NCBI RefSeq assembly: GCF_017498545.1
Contig: NZ_CP071793.1
Coordinates: forward strand, 10,100,256 to 10,164,255
Direction: 5' to 3'
From: Sulfidibacter corallicola
GTDB taxonomy: Bacteria; Acidobacteriota; Holophagae; Acanthopleuribacterales; Acanthopleuribacteraceae
DNA length: 64,000 bases
Under the pieces are notes generated by a model. The model was not told where the DNA came from and did not search any database. It saw only the letters and a list, made by a program, of their open reading frames with translations. The translations under genes and the position numbers were made by a program. Below are positions 34,843 to 44,157 of this stretch, piece after piece. How positions within the stretch are numbered: position 1 is the first letter of the stretch; each line of letters begins with the position of its first letter.

Positions 34843-36648
34843 TCAAGGCGCCGGCTCGATCCGGCCGTTCCGAGCCATCGGCAGGGTCAGCGTGAACACG
34901 GCGCCCTTCCCCTTGCCGGCCGATTCGGCCGTCAGGGTGCCGTCCATGTCCTTCAAAAAAATATGGCTGGAGTGAAGGCCGAACCCGTGGCCGGTCTCTT
35001 TGGTGGTGAACCCGAATTTGAAGAGTCTCTCCCGTTCCGGAGCCGTGAATCCCACCCCGTTGTCCTTGACCGAGAGTCCCGCACGCCCCGATCTGGCCGT
35101 GAAGGTTGAAATCACGATCTTGCGGTGTCTCTTGTCCAGTGCGAGTACCGCTTCCTTGGCGTTCTGCAGCAGGTTGCCCAGCACCTGAATCATTTTGGCC
35201 TTTTGAACCGTGACGGGAATCTCGTCGCCGAAGTGACAGATCACCTTGACCCGATGCCGGTCCAGACTGCCGATCATCAACTCCAAGGTGATGCGTACCA
35301 GGTCGTTGAGATCGGCCGATTCCAGAAAGGCCGGTCCTTCCGCATAGGCTTGCTGGGTCTGGATCACTTGCGAGATGGTCTTGGTATGGCTGAGGATGAT
35401 GCCCGACTCGTGACCGAGCAGATCGAATTTCTTGGAGAGCGCCAGCTCGAGCTGGGCCAAGCACTCCGTCACCAATGTCCCTTTGGTATCGTGATCCAGG
35501 AAGGAACCCAGGTCGCCTTTATGGGTTTCGATCATCTCGTTGATGCGGTGGATCAGCGGCAGGTGGGAATCGTCCACGGCGATCTTGATCAGGTCACTGG
35601 ACACCCTCACACTGTTGAGCAGGTTGCCGATGTTGTGGAGCACGCCGGTCGCGATTTCGGCCATCCCGGCGCGATGGGCGATTTCGACCATTACCTTGTG
35701 GGTTTGTTCCAGCTCTTCGGTTCGCTTGGCCACCCGTTCTTCCAGGATTTCATTCAGCTTTCGCAGCCCGTCCATCGAATCCTGGCGCTCCAGTTCCACC
35801 CCGGCCCGGCTGGCGAAGAACTCGATGATGGGTTTGTGTTCCTCCACCCGGGTCATCGGTTTCGTGTCCAGGCAGGCCAGAAGTCCGAGCAAGCTGCCGT
35901 CGGCGTTGAGAATCGGACACCCGATGTAGGACACGACCCCCATTTCCTTCAATTCGTGATCGTTGGGAAAGGTACGGTGAACCGAAATCGGGTAGACACA
36001 GACGCGCCGACCCGAAAGCACTTGATCACAGGGCGTTTCATCCAACTGGTATTCGAAGTTCTCGACGAAGTGGTCCCCCGACCAGAGGGAAACGGTGCGC
36101 ACGGTTCGCTCGCGCGGCGGGCTGAGGACGCGCCCGACGAAGGCGTATTTGTAGCCGAGCTTCCGGGCGAGATTCTGGACGATCAGCTTCACGTAATCCG
36201 TGCCCGTCGCCAGGCGACCCAAGCCCAGGATCTCGTCGATCACCTTCCGTTCCCGCTGGTCGCGATACTGCTGAAGGGCATTGCGGATCCAATGGCACAG
36301 CGATTTGGGGTGAATGTCGGCGCTGGCGCGCACATCGCTCACATCGTACAGTCGGAGCACCGCTTCCGGCGGGCACCGAACGGGATCGTCGAGAACCAGG
36401 CTGATGCGGGTGCCGCTGCAGACCGGGGCGTTGCGGATCACCTGAAGCTGGACGAGGGCCTTGGCCGGATCGCGCATCGCCAAAAAGAGCACAGGCCATT
36501 CACCTTCGGGTATGACCGCCAGCGGCGCCGACCATACCTCGAATCCCACCTCGAGATCGGAAACTTTCGAGACGGCTGCGGAGAGAGAGGCTTCCACATC
36601 GGGACAATCGGTGAGGAGGACGACCTTCAGGGTCGAGGGGCCGGGCAT
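34843..36648 (-). CDS. GAF-domain sensor histidine kinase with N-terminal receiver-like domain
   Basis: 601 residues, no membrane helix, so cytoplasmic. Residues ~1-125 look like a degenerate receiver (LKVVLLTDCPDVEASLSAA, strand-helix order) without a clear phospho-Asp. A GAF domain spans ~145-290 (LIVQNLARKLGYKYAFVG to VVSYIGCPI) and a coiled coil ~295-320. The kinase dimerisation helix GVLHNIGNLLNSVRVS carries H338. The ATPase domain follows (LGNLLQNAKEAV, DNGVGF, GHGFGLHSSHIF). The HNIGN type of phospho-His region is the same as in the C-terminal kinase of the giant hybrid at 14941-19740. GAF domains commonly bind small ligands or haem; the ligand here is unknown. AGGAG precedes ATG 36648. 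Confidence 0.87.
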   Translation of the reverse strand: MPGPSTLKVVLLTDCPDVEASLSAAVSKVSDLEVGFEVWSAPLAVIPEGEWPVLFLAMRDPAKALVQLQVIRNAPVCSGTRISLVLDDPVRCPPEAVLRLYDVSDVRASADIHPKSLCHWIRNALQQYRDQRERKVIDEILGLGRLATGTDYVKLIVQNLARKLGYKYAFVGRVLSPPRERTVRTVSLWSGDHFVENFEYQLDETPCDQVLSGRRVCVYPISVHRTFPNDHELKEMGVVSYIGCPILNADGSLLGLLACLDTKPMTRVEEHKPIIEFFASRAGVELERQDSMDGLRKLNEILEERVAKRTEELEQTHKVMVEIAHRAGMAEIATGVLHNIGNLLNSVRVSSDLIKIAVDDSHLPLIHRINEMIETHKGDLGSFLDHDTKGTLVTECLAQLELALSKKFDLLGHESGIILSHTKTISQVIQTQQAYAEGPAFLESADLNDLVRITLELMIGSLDRHRVKVICHFGDEIPVTVQKAKMIQVLGNLLQNAKEAVLALDKRHRKIVISTFTARSGRAGLSVKDNGVGFTAPERERLFKFGFTTKETGHGFGLHSSHIFLKDMDGTLTAESAGKGKGAVFTLTLPMARNGRIEPAP

Positions 36649-37001
36649 GGATAACTCCTAATGAGTTATGTCGGTCATTCCGCAAATTCGCTTACTTTTT
36701 GGTCCATTGTACTCGCTCTCGCCCATGGGGGTCAGGTAGAAAAGCCCGCACCGACTGAAGAGTGGCGAGGGGTGCGACCCTCGTCCGACAGGGCGCCGCC
36801 AGTCGAAAATCACTTTTTCCTTCGATTCCTTTTGGTTTGGCGGGGCGAGGGGATTCTATGGTTGAATAGCCGATACCCCGTCGTAAGCTTCCGCGACCTA
36901 TTCGGTGCCGACGGATGGGCTCGGCGTTGGCCGAAGGCCCTCGAGATCGCTTTTATCTCTTATGACATCACCTTTCTCGTTCAGGTATGGAGCATCCCAT
37001 C
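36649..37001. other. Divergent intergenic region
   Basis: 353 nt between the GAF kinase (-) and the exporter (+). No coding frame or clear promoter was identified. Confidence 0.3.
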
Positions 37002-39407
37002 ATGCAGTCTCCCAAGGAAAACCGTTTCGTACGGGCGGCGAGCCGTTTTCTGGTCGACCGCCCCTTCACATCGATGGCGTTGGGTGTGCTTCTCATCGCA
37101 CTGATGGTCACCGGGTTGCCCCGCCTTCAGTCCGATTTCAGCTATCGCATGTGGTTCCGCGAAAGCGATCCCCTCCTGAAGACGTTCGACGAATTCGAAC
37201 GCCAATTCGGCAACGACGAAACGGTTGCCCTTGCCCTGCACAGCGAATCCGGGATCTTCGACGTCGAATCGGCCGAACTGCTCCAACGCCTGACCGACGA
37301 TCTTTGGCAGATTCCGGAGATGATCCGGGTCGATTCCCTGGCGAACTACAATTGGGTCCATGCCGAAGGCGACGACATGTTCGTCGACCCGTTTTTCCCG
37401 GACGACGAGCCGCTGACCGCCGAACTGTTGAAGCGGCGGCGCCAGATCGCGCTCGATCACGAGATCCTGCCGGGCTACCTGATTTCCCAAGACGGCCGTA
37501 CCGCGCTGATCTTCGGCACCCTGAAACCCGCGATCGGCGGTACCCCGGATTTCGAAGTCGTGGTTAACGGCATTCGAAAGATGTTGCGCACCTATGCCCA
37601 CAACCCCGAACTCACGGACGATTTTCTCGACGATTTGTACCTGCCCCATTATCGCGGGCCCGGCGACTACCAAATCTACGTGAGTGGCTCGGCGGCCGTG
37701 AATCAATCCTTCAAGGACGTGACCCAACGAGATTTGCGGATCATGGTGCCCATTCTGCTCGCCACGATCGTGCTTTTCCTGTTTTTTTCCTTCAGGCGGG
37801 TCTCGGGCGTGCTTCTGCCGTTCGTGGTCATTGGCCCCAGCATCTTCATGGCGCTTGGATTTGCAGGCTGGACCGGCTTCAAGTTCAACAACCTGACGGC
37901 CACCATTCCCCAAATCCTCATTTCCATCGCCATCGCCGATTCGGTGCACATCCTGGTCACCTACTTTCAATACCGCAAATCCGGGCTGGGTCCCGTCGAC
38001 GGGGTCGAAAAAACCCTACTGAAGAATTTCACGCCCACCCTGCTGACAAGTTTCTCCACCATGCTCGGTTTCTTCAGCTTCGCCACGGCCGAACTGGTCC
38101 CGATTGTGGGGTTGGGCGTGCTGGCCGGCGTGGGCACCCTCTTCGCCTGGCTGGTTACCATTTTGATTCTCTGCCCGCTGCTGTCCTTGTTGCCGATCAA
38201 GGTCCGCGGCGACAGCGAACGCCACAAGCCCAACGCGCCCCACCCCTTGGCGGTGCGCTACGCGCGTTGGTTGCGCAACAACGGGAAGCTGGTGATCGCG
38301 GGTTACGGCCTGATCACCCTGGTCGCCCTGATCGCGGCCTTCCAAAACGATATCAACGCCAATGCCTACCATTACTTCGCGCCCGAAACCCACCTCCGCA
38401 TCGCCAATCAGTTCATGGAAGATCGGGTTGGCGGGACTTCGGCCATCGAACTGTCGATCGACAGTGGCCAGGCAGACGGCATCAAGGACCCCTCTTTTCT
38501 GAAGCGGGTCGGAGAGCTCCAGGAATGGGCCGAATCCCGCCCCCAACTCACCAAGACCATCGCGATCACCGACATCATCAAACAATCCAACCGCTCCCTC
38601 CACGGTGAGGATCCCGCGGCCTACCTAATTCCGGAAGACCGGGAATTGGTCGCCCAGGAACTGTTCCTCTATACCCTGAGCCTTCCGCCCGGCATGGATC
38701 TCAACAACCGCATGTCCCTGGACAACCGGCGGCTGCGACTTACGATCATGACCTCGATTCACGAGACCGCACGCTCCCTGGAAGAGTTCGAGGTCATCAT
38801 GGCCAAGGCAAAGGAGCTCGGTCTCGACGCGACGCTCACGGGGAAAATGCCGCTGTACAGCCAAATGAACGGCCACGTCGTCCGGGCCTTCATTCGATCG
38901 ATCGGGCTCGCGGTCGTCCTGATCGCCATCCTCATGGTTTTCGTGCTCCGCTCGTGGAAAATCGGCTTGCTTTCCATGATTCCCAACACGATTCCCTTGA
39001 TCCTGGGCGGCATGCTCATGACGCTGTCCTCCAAGCCCCTGGACATCGGAACGGTGTTGGTGTTCAGCACCTGCATGGGCATCGCGGTCGACGACACCGT
39101 ACATTTTCTGACCAACTACCTGCGATGGCGGAAAGCGGGCCTGGAAAGCGATGTGGCGGTGGCTCAGGTGCTGACCCATACCGGGCCCGCCCTGCTGGTG
39201 ACCACCCTGATCCTCGCGGCCGGTTTCGGAACTTTCGCATTCGCATCCTTCGTGCCCAACATCAATTTCGGGATCATGTCCGCGACCGTGTTGACCACCG
39301 CGCTGGTCACCGATGGGACGCTGTTACCGGCCCTGATGGTCGGCATGGGTGAAGCGGCATCGACCGCGGCCGCCCCCGGCGGAGAAGCCATCGACGCGAC
39401 GGCCTGA
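37002..39407 (+). CDS. MMPL/RND-superfamily exporter permease
   Basis: 801 residues with the RND topology in two halves. TM1 near residue 30 is followed by a large periplasmic loop, then a five-helix block beginning near residue 245 (SIAIADSVHILVTYFQYR). TM7 near 410 is followed by a second periplasmic loop and a second helix block (FSTCMGIAVDDTVHFLTNYLRWR). Both blocks carry an intramembrane Asp (IADSVH, VDDTVH) that fits a proton relay. It resembles the sterol-sensing-domain-like hydrophobe exporters rather than drug-efflux RNDs, and no membrane-fusion or outer-membrane partner is adjacent. It may move lipids. ATG 37002 has GGAG nine bases upstream; an in-frame ATG at 36987 is possible. Confidence 0.87.
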   Translation: MQSPKENRFVRAASRFLVDRPFTSMALGVLLIALMVTGLPRLQSDFSYRMWFRESDPLLKTFDEFERQFGNDETVALALHSESGIFDVESAELLQRLTDDLWQIPEMIRVDSLANYNWVHAEGDDMFVDPFFPDDEPLTAELLKRRRQIALDHEILPGYLISQDGRTALIFGTLKPAIGGTPDFEVVVNGIRKMLRTYAHNPELTDDFLDDLYLPHYRGPGDYQIYVSGSAAVNQSFKDVTQRDLRIMVPILLATIVLFLFFSFRRVSGVLLPFVVIGPSIFMALGFAGWTGFKFNNLTATIPQILISIAIADSVHILVTYFQYRKSGLGPVDGVEKTLLKNFTPTLLTSFSTMLGFFSFATAELVPIVGLGVLAGVGTLFAWLVTILILCPLLSLLPIKVRGDSERHKPNAPHPLAVRYARWLRNNGKLVIAGYGLITLVALIAAFQNDINANAYHYFAPETHLRIANQFMEDRVGGTSAIELSIDSGQADGIKDPSFLKRVGELQEWAESRPQLTKTIAITDIIKQSNRSLHGEDPAAYLIPEDRELVAQELFLYTLSLPPGMDLNNRMSLDNRRLRLTIMTSIHETARSLEEFEVIMAKAKELGLDATLTGKMPLYSQMNGHVVRAFIRSIGLAVVLIAILMVFVLRSWKIGLLSMIPNTIPLILGGMLMTLSSKPLDIGTVLVFSTCMGIAVDDTVHFLTNYLRWRKAGLESDVAVAQVLTHTGPALLVTTLILAAGFGTFAFASFVPNINFGIMSATVLTTALVTDGTLLPALMVGMGEAASTAAAPGGEAIDATA

Positions 39408-39510
39408 ACCCCGGGAAGACGCGCACAACTGGCATGCTTGAAGTGTCCTGGGTTTCGCCGGGTTCAGGCGGGTTTCGGGCAGCTCGAGGGCGACCCATTC
39501 GAAACCCGTT

Positions 39511-42500
39511 TCAGCGCGGGCGTGGGACCTCGGCGAGCTGTTTCATGTCGGCCAAGCGGGCGCGGGCGTCTCCGACCCAAATCGAGTCGGCGCCGTGCAG
39601 CTCCTTCAGTCGCTGAATCGCGGTTTCGGCCCGCGACAAGGCTTCGTCCAACCGGCCCTCTGCGGCCAAGAGCCGACCCGAGACCAATTGGGCCCGAATC
39701 AAGGCCGGATGGTTGGGCGAGCGGTGCTTCTCCAAAACCGCGCGGGCCTCGTCCAGCAGGCTGCCGGCCTCGTCCCAACGGTCCTGCCAAGCCGCGGCGT
39801 CGGCGCGATAGACCTTCAGCTCGGCGGTCAACATGCCGCTCTCGCGTTCCATCGCACGGTAAAACGGATCTGCCGCTTCGAGCCAGCGCTGGGCTTCCGC
39901 CGCCTCGCGTGTGGCCAACAGGACTCTGGCCAACGAGAGGTAGTCTTCGGCGAGATACGGAAAGGCCTCGCCGTACAGGTTGCGCCGTTCTTCGATCACG
40001 CGTTTCATGCCAGCCTCGGCCTGATCGAGGTCGCCTCGGTAAAAAGCGAGCCTGGCCTTGGCCGCGCGAAGGGTCAATGGCAATGCCGACTCGGTCGCAT
40101 CGACCTCGGCCAATGCCCGCTCGGCGCCGGCCATGTCTTTCGAGGCCCGGCCCATCCGGCCCGCCAATCCTTCCATCAGTGCCGCCTGAACCAGGGGCTC
40201 CACCATCAGGAGGTGGTCTTCCTCGGTGATTCTGGCGACCATGTCCGCCGACTCCCTCGCCAAGTCGGCGGCTTCGGCGAACCGCCCCAACCGCGCAAGG
40301 ATGGCTGCGCGCGTCTCGTACACCGACGCGACACCGAGGTCGTCCCGCTCGGTGGCGAAACGACGGGCCTCGGCCAGCACCGCGTCGTGCAGACGCAGCC
40401 CCTCGGCCGCCTCGCCGCGCAGATACCGCAGCTTGGCCACATCGTCCGCCAGCTTGAGCGACCGCAGGCGGGGCCGCTCCACCTCGCCTTCCGCCAGAAT
40501 TTCGTCGAACAACGGTTCGGCCTCGGCCAGGCGCCCGGCGATGACCAGGTGGCGCGCCACATTCTCACGTGCGCTCAGCCCGTAATCGGTGGAGGCGCCG
40601 AAATGGGCCGCAAAGAGATCGCGCCCCTTCTCGCTGTAGCGCAGCGCCTGATCGAAGTCGCCGTTGACCTTGTGCACATCGGCGATGGAAAAGTAGACAC
40701 TGCCGAGGTTGACGCTGTCCTCCCCCTCCTCGCGGTGAAAGTACTCGAGGGCCTGGTTCAACAGGCGCTCGGCCACGGACACCTTGTGCTGGGACAGGAG
40801 AACCCGGGCCAGCCGCAGCCGATCGGAGGTGACCAGGTGGTGTTCGGGGCCGTAGATGGAGGTGTTGACCGCCATCGCTTCGCGAAAGAGCTCCTCGGCG
40901 TCCTCGTAGGCACCGCGCGAGGTGATGACCCTCGCCAGGTCGGAAAGAGCCAGGGCATAGAGGTAGTGCTCCTTGCCGAATCGAGCCCCCATCTTGGTCA
41001 GGACCTCGCGCTGCAATCGCTCGGCCTTGGCCATGTCGAACGCCGACTCGGCGATCAACCCGGCGTTGCCGATGCTCTGCAACGTGTAGGGATGATCCTC
41101 TCCGTAGATTTTCTTCTTGGCCTCGATCACTTCCTCGATCAGGGCCACCGCTTCCTCGTAGCGACCCTGGTCGCGCAGCACCCCGCCATAGGCGTCTTTG
41201 TAGATGAGCAGATAGGCCCGATGCATGCCATCGGCCCCTTCCGCAAGCGCGACCGCTTTTTTGTAGTGATACTCCGCTTCCTTCAAATTGCGTAGGTAGT
41301 GGTTGTTGCTGCCCAAGTAAAAATGGACCGTGGCCACCTCGGGCTGGTCGGGCCCATAATGCTGCTCCATGACTTGAAGCGACTGCAGCAACCACGGCTC
41401 CGCCTCTTCGTACTCGCCCTGCACGTAGAGCGAAAAGCCCATGGACATCAGCGCATCGGCCCGTCGATCTTCTCCGACGGGATGGTTGCGCACGATGTCC
41501 ATCGCCTCGGCGACACAGGCTTCCATCTTGTCGATCTGGTTCAGGTAGGAATAGGTGTGGACGGCGTTGGTCAGCACTTCCACCAGGTAGCCGTGGCGAC
41601 CCGCTTTGCGCATCAAGTCCGCCGACTCGCGCAACATCCGCTCGGATTCCTCGAAATCGCTGAGCCCCTGGTAGACGACGCCCATGGTCATGAGCAAGCG
41701 ACCTCGAACGTAATCGCGACCCTCCAACTCACCGGTCAGTCGGTCACGCCCCAATTCGAGCATGTCGCGGGCGCTGATCGTCTCGCCCATGTTGTTGGCC
41801 GGATCGGCGTATTTGAACAGCGAGACCATGTAGTCGGTGATCTCTTCGGACGTGGCGCGCTCCTGCTCGGCGAGGACCCGCTGGGTTTCGGTCCGTTGTT
41901 TCTCGTGCCAGACCACCCAGAGCGACATCGCCAGGATCAGGATGGTGCTCAGCCCGAAACCGAGCGGAAACCGATTGCGATGGACGTACTTGGCGAAGCG
42001 GTAACGCCAGGTGATCGGCCGGGCGCGAATGGTGTCGCCGGACAGCCAACTGCGCAGGTCCTGGGCGAAGTTCTCCACCGAGGGATAGCGCTCGCCCTTG
42101 TTCTTGCGCAGGGCCTTGCCCACGATCAAATTGAGGTCTCCCTTGAGCAACCGACGCATCTTGATCGGATCCACGTTGCGGTTGTCGGCGTGCATCCGGA
42201 CCTGCCCCGAGGTGCCGGTGAACCGCGAGGCCAGACTGGGCACGTCCGATTCGACCACCATGTGATAGGCGGTGAGGGGCGACCGCGAGGTGACCTCGTA
42301 GGGAAGGGTTCCCGTCAGCAGCTCGAACAGCAGGACCCCGAGCGAGTACACATCGGTGGCGGCGTTCAAAGGCTCACCCAACCACTGTTCGGGCGAAGCG
42401 TAGGCCGGGGTCATGACCGGGCCGGCGGCGTGGGTGAGCGTTTGCTGGGTGCCCGTATCGGGGTTCAGGATCGCCGCGATCCCGAAGTCGAGCAACTTGG

Positions 42501-43092
42501 GCTCGCCGATATCGTTGACCATGACGTTGCCGGGTTTCAAGTCGCGGTGAATGATCAGGTTCTGGTGGGCGTGGCTGACGGCGTCGCAGACGAGCAGGAA
42601 CAATTCGATGCGCTCGCGCACGTTGAGCTTCCGGCGATCGCACCACTGGGTGATCCACACGCCGTCGACGTATTCCAGCGCGAGCCAGGGACTGCCTTCC
42701 GGGGTCGTGCCCAAATCGTAGAATCGGGCGATGTTGGGATGGTCCAGCCGCGCCAGGATCATTTGTTCCTGGTCGAAACGACGCTTGATGTCGGGCTCGG
42801 TGATGCGCAGGATCTTCAAGGCGGCTTTCTTGTCGGCCACATCGGTTCGCTCGGCCAAATACACCAGGCTCATGCCGCCGCGTCCCACCTGACGCACGAT
42901 GCGATAGGGCCCCAATTCCCGACCCGGACCGAATGCCGATTCGCACATGGCGTCCTCGTTCACGGGCGCCTGCGCGGAACCCGAAGCCTGAGCGCCCCTG
43001 GCCGCACCCCAAATCGGTACGGCAGCGAGGGTCGCCTTCCGCTGGTGCTCCTTCCCCTGCTCATCCGCCGTGGCATTGGTTTCTTTCTTCAT
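39511..43092 (-). CDS. Membrane-anchored serine/threonine protein kinase with TPR-like C-terminus
   Basis: 1,193 residues. The kinase domain is at about 60-330: GRGGMS loop 70-75, K93, HRDLKPGN with D184, DFG at 202-204, and SPEQ. It is a complete Hanks-type kinase. A single membrane helix follows near residues 395-415 (FPLGFGLSTILILAMSLWVVW). The remaining ~750 residues are outside and consist of many TPR-like helical repeats (for example AEPWLLQSLQVMEQHYGPDQP and AIGDVHKV-type units). Such kinases are common in acidobacteria, myxobacteria and planctomycetes and sense through the extracytoplasmic helical array. ATG 43092 is chosen because AGAGG precedes it; the frame extends 50 codons further upstream without support. 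Confidence 0.88.
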   Translation of the reverse strand: MKKETNATADEQGKEHQRKATLAAVPIWGAARGAQASGSAQAPVNEDAMCESAFGPGRELGPYRIVRQVGRGGMSLVYLAERTDVADKKAALKILRITEPDIKRRFDQEQMILARLDHPNIARFYDLGTTPEGSPWLALEYVDGVWITQWCDRRKLNVRERIELFLLVCDAVSHAHQNLIIHRDLKPGNVMVNDIGEPKLLDFGIAAILNPDTGTQQTLTHAAGPVMTPAYASPEQWLGEPLNAATDVYSLGVLLFELLTGTLPYEVTSRSPLTAYHMVVESDVPSLASRFTGTSGQVRMHADNRNVDPIKMRRLLKGDLNLIVGKALRKNKGERYPSVENFAQDLRSWLSGDTIRARPITWRYRFAKYVHRNRFPLGFGLSTILILAMSLWVVWHEKQRTETQRVLAEQERATSEEITDYMVSLFKYADPANNMGETISARDMLELGRDRLTGELEGRDYVRGRLLMTMGVVYQGLSDFEESERMLRESADLMRKAGRHGYLVEVLTNAVHTYSYLNQIDKMEACVAEAMDIVRNHPVGEDRRADALMSMGFSLYVQGEYEEAEPWLLQSLQVMEQHYGPDQPEVATVHFYLGSNNHYLRNLKEAEYHYKKAVALAEGADGMHRAYLLIYKDAYGGVLRDQGRYEEAVALIEEVIEAKKKIYGEDHPYTLQSIGNAGLIAESAFDMAKAERLQREVLTKMGARFGKEHYLYALALSDLARVITSRGAYEDAEELFREAMAVNTSIYGPEHHLVTSDRLRLARVLLSQHKVSVAERLLNQALEYFHREEGEDSVNLGSVYFSIADVHKVNGDFDQALRYSEKGRDLFAAHFGASTDYGLSARENVARHLVIAGRLAEAEPLFDEILAEGEVERPRLRSLKLADDVAKLRYLRGEAAEGLRLHDAVLAEARRFATERDDLGVASVYETRAAILARLGRFAEAADLARESADMVARITEEDHLLMVEPLVQAALMEGLAGRMGRASKDMAGAERALAEVDATESALPLTLRAAKARLAFYRGDLDQAEAGMKRVIEERRNLYGEAFPYLAEDYLSLARVLLATREAAEAQRWLEAADPFYRAMERESGMLTAELKVYRADAAAWQDRWDEAGSLLDEARAVLEKHRSPNHPALIRAQLVSGRLLAAEGRLDEALSRAETAIQRLKELHGADSIWVGDARARLADMKQLAEVPRPR

Positions 43093-43319
43093 AGGACCTC
43101 TGACCGATTGGCGCGGGAGACCTTGGCGTTCGACCGGACCTCGTCGGGCCGTCAACAAAACGAGCGAGAAGGGTATCAGGCTCGATGGGGCGTCCATTGC
43201 GTCGATCGCCGCCAAGGATTGGCCGGTCGAACCTCTTTGCATCGACTACCGAACGAACTGCCCACATTCTATCTCATACTTCGGCAACAAAAGGAGCGCC
43301 TTGAAATTGTCGCAACCAG

Positions 43320-43348
43320 AAAAAAAAGAGCCCGGCCGTAGCCGGGCT
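43320..43348 (-). terminator. Intrinsic terminator for a minus-strand transcript
   Basis: An 8-bp stem AGCCCGGC (43329-43336) / GCCGGGCT (43341-43348) with a CGTA loop. On the minus strand it is followed by CTC and a run of eight U (A at 43320-43327). Confidence 0.85.
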
Positions 43349-43366
43349 AAAATAATCAGAGGAGAC

Positions 43367-43597
43367 TTACGCTTCAATCGTGGGAGTGTTGAAGCTTGAG
43401 AGTAGTCTGATTGCTTTGCTGCTCTGTGGTGAACTCGTACCCGTGAGTCCGGGTCGGCCTTGCTCAGGGGCTTCGCCGGGGGTTTGAGTTCCCGCTTTCG
43501 AGTGGGTATAAAGGCAATGGGGATGCCAAGGTAGCTGGCACAGCATAAGTTCTTTATTTCCAACACACGACTCATTATCCTGGACAAGAACCACCAC
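43367..43597 (-). CDS. Possible small protein (76 residues or fewer) ending at a terminator
   Basis: A tentative gene. The frame ends in TAA at 43367-43369, 18 nt before the strong minus-strand terminator, the layout of a genuine small gene. The start is uncertain: GTG 43597 has no clear ribosome site, and an internal ATG 17 codons later is an alternative. The peptide has three Cys near the N-terminus (ESCVG, LCQLPWHPHC) and a Pro/Gly/Ser-rich tail. No family is recognised. It could instead be a non-coding RNA that uses the same terminator. Confidence 0.35.
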   Translation of the reverse strand: MVVLVQDNESCVGNKELMLCQLPWHPHCLYTHSKAGTQTPGEAPEQGRPGLTGTSSPQSSKAIRLLSSFNTPTIEA

Positions 43598-44094
43598 AAA
43601 ACTGGAGTTTTTCCCATCTTTTCCCAGGGCGTTTTACCCACTAATTACGTTTTTGGTAACTCCTAGACGACAGCATGCCAACTGTTGAACTCTTTTTCGG
43701 GTTTTTGCGCACATGTGGGCTTGACCACGAATGGTCGGCCGAGTCGGCTATCCGCGAGATATATCACTGTTCCCGGTGGGAAAGGTGGGTCTCTGTCGGG
43801 TGCTGGGTTCTTTCGGTCTGTGGCTTGTGCCCATCCTGGCACCTGAATCAGGAACCCAGGCAAAGCCGAAACGAGCGGGGAGAACTCGAGGGATTTCCTT
43901 TGGATGACACGGTGCCTGATCATGCATCTCTATCGAGAAAAATCTTCCGGAGTCCACTGCATCGAAATGGTTCCACAGGATCACTCATTTCAACCAAGCG
44001 TTTCCTGGTTTTTGAACTTTCTGGCTTCATGTTTCATTTCCCTAAACCCAACAGCGATAACGGGCGAAGCGCCAATCCCATCTTCGCAATTCCT

Positions 44095-44142
44095 AAAAGA
44101 AAAGAGCCCGCTCATCGCACTGCATGCGATGCCACGGGCTCT
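44095..44142 (-). terminator. Terminator after the DUF1549/DUF1553 gene
   Basis: On the minus strand, 16 nt after the stop, an outer stem AGAGCCCG/CGGGCTCT (44103-44110 with 44135-44142) and an inner stem CATCGCA/TGCGATG (44113-44119 with 44125-44131) form a long hairpin, followed by a U-rich tail (CTCTTTTCTTTT). Confidence 0.8.
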
Positions 44143-44157
44143 CGGTCGAAGGTTGGC

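Larger units (their letters stand above)
43093..44157. other. Intergenic region upstream of the Ser/Thr kinase
   Basis: About 1.07 kb of AT-richer DNA. It contains two minus-strand terminators (43320-43348 and 44095-44142) and one small gene candidate (43367-43597). The remainder, 43600-44090, has no supported frame on either strand. Confidence 0.4.

Noticed and set aside
41299..43341. A 680-codon plus-strand frame opposite the Ser/Thr kinase
   Set aside because: Antisense shadow of a well-supported kinase gene.
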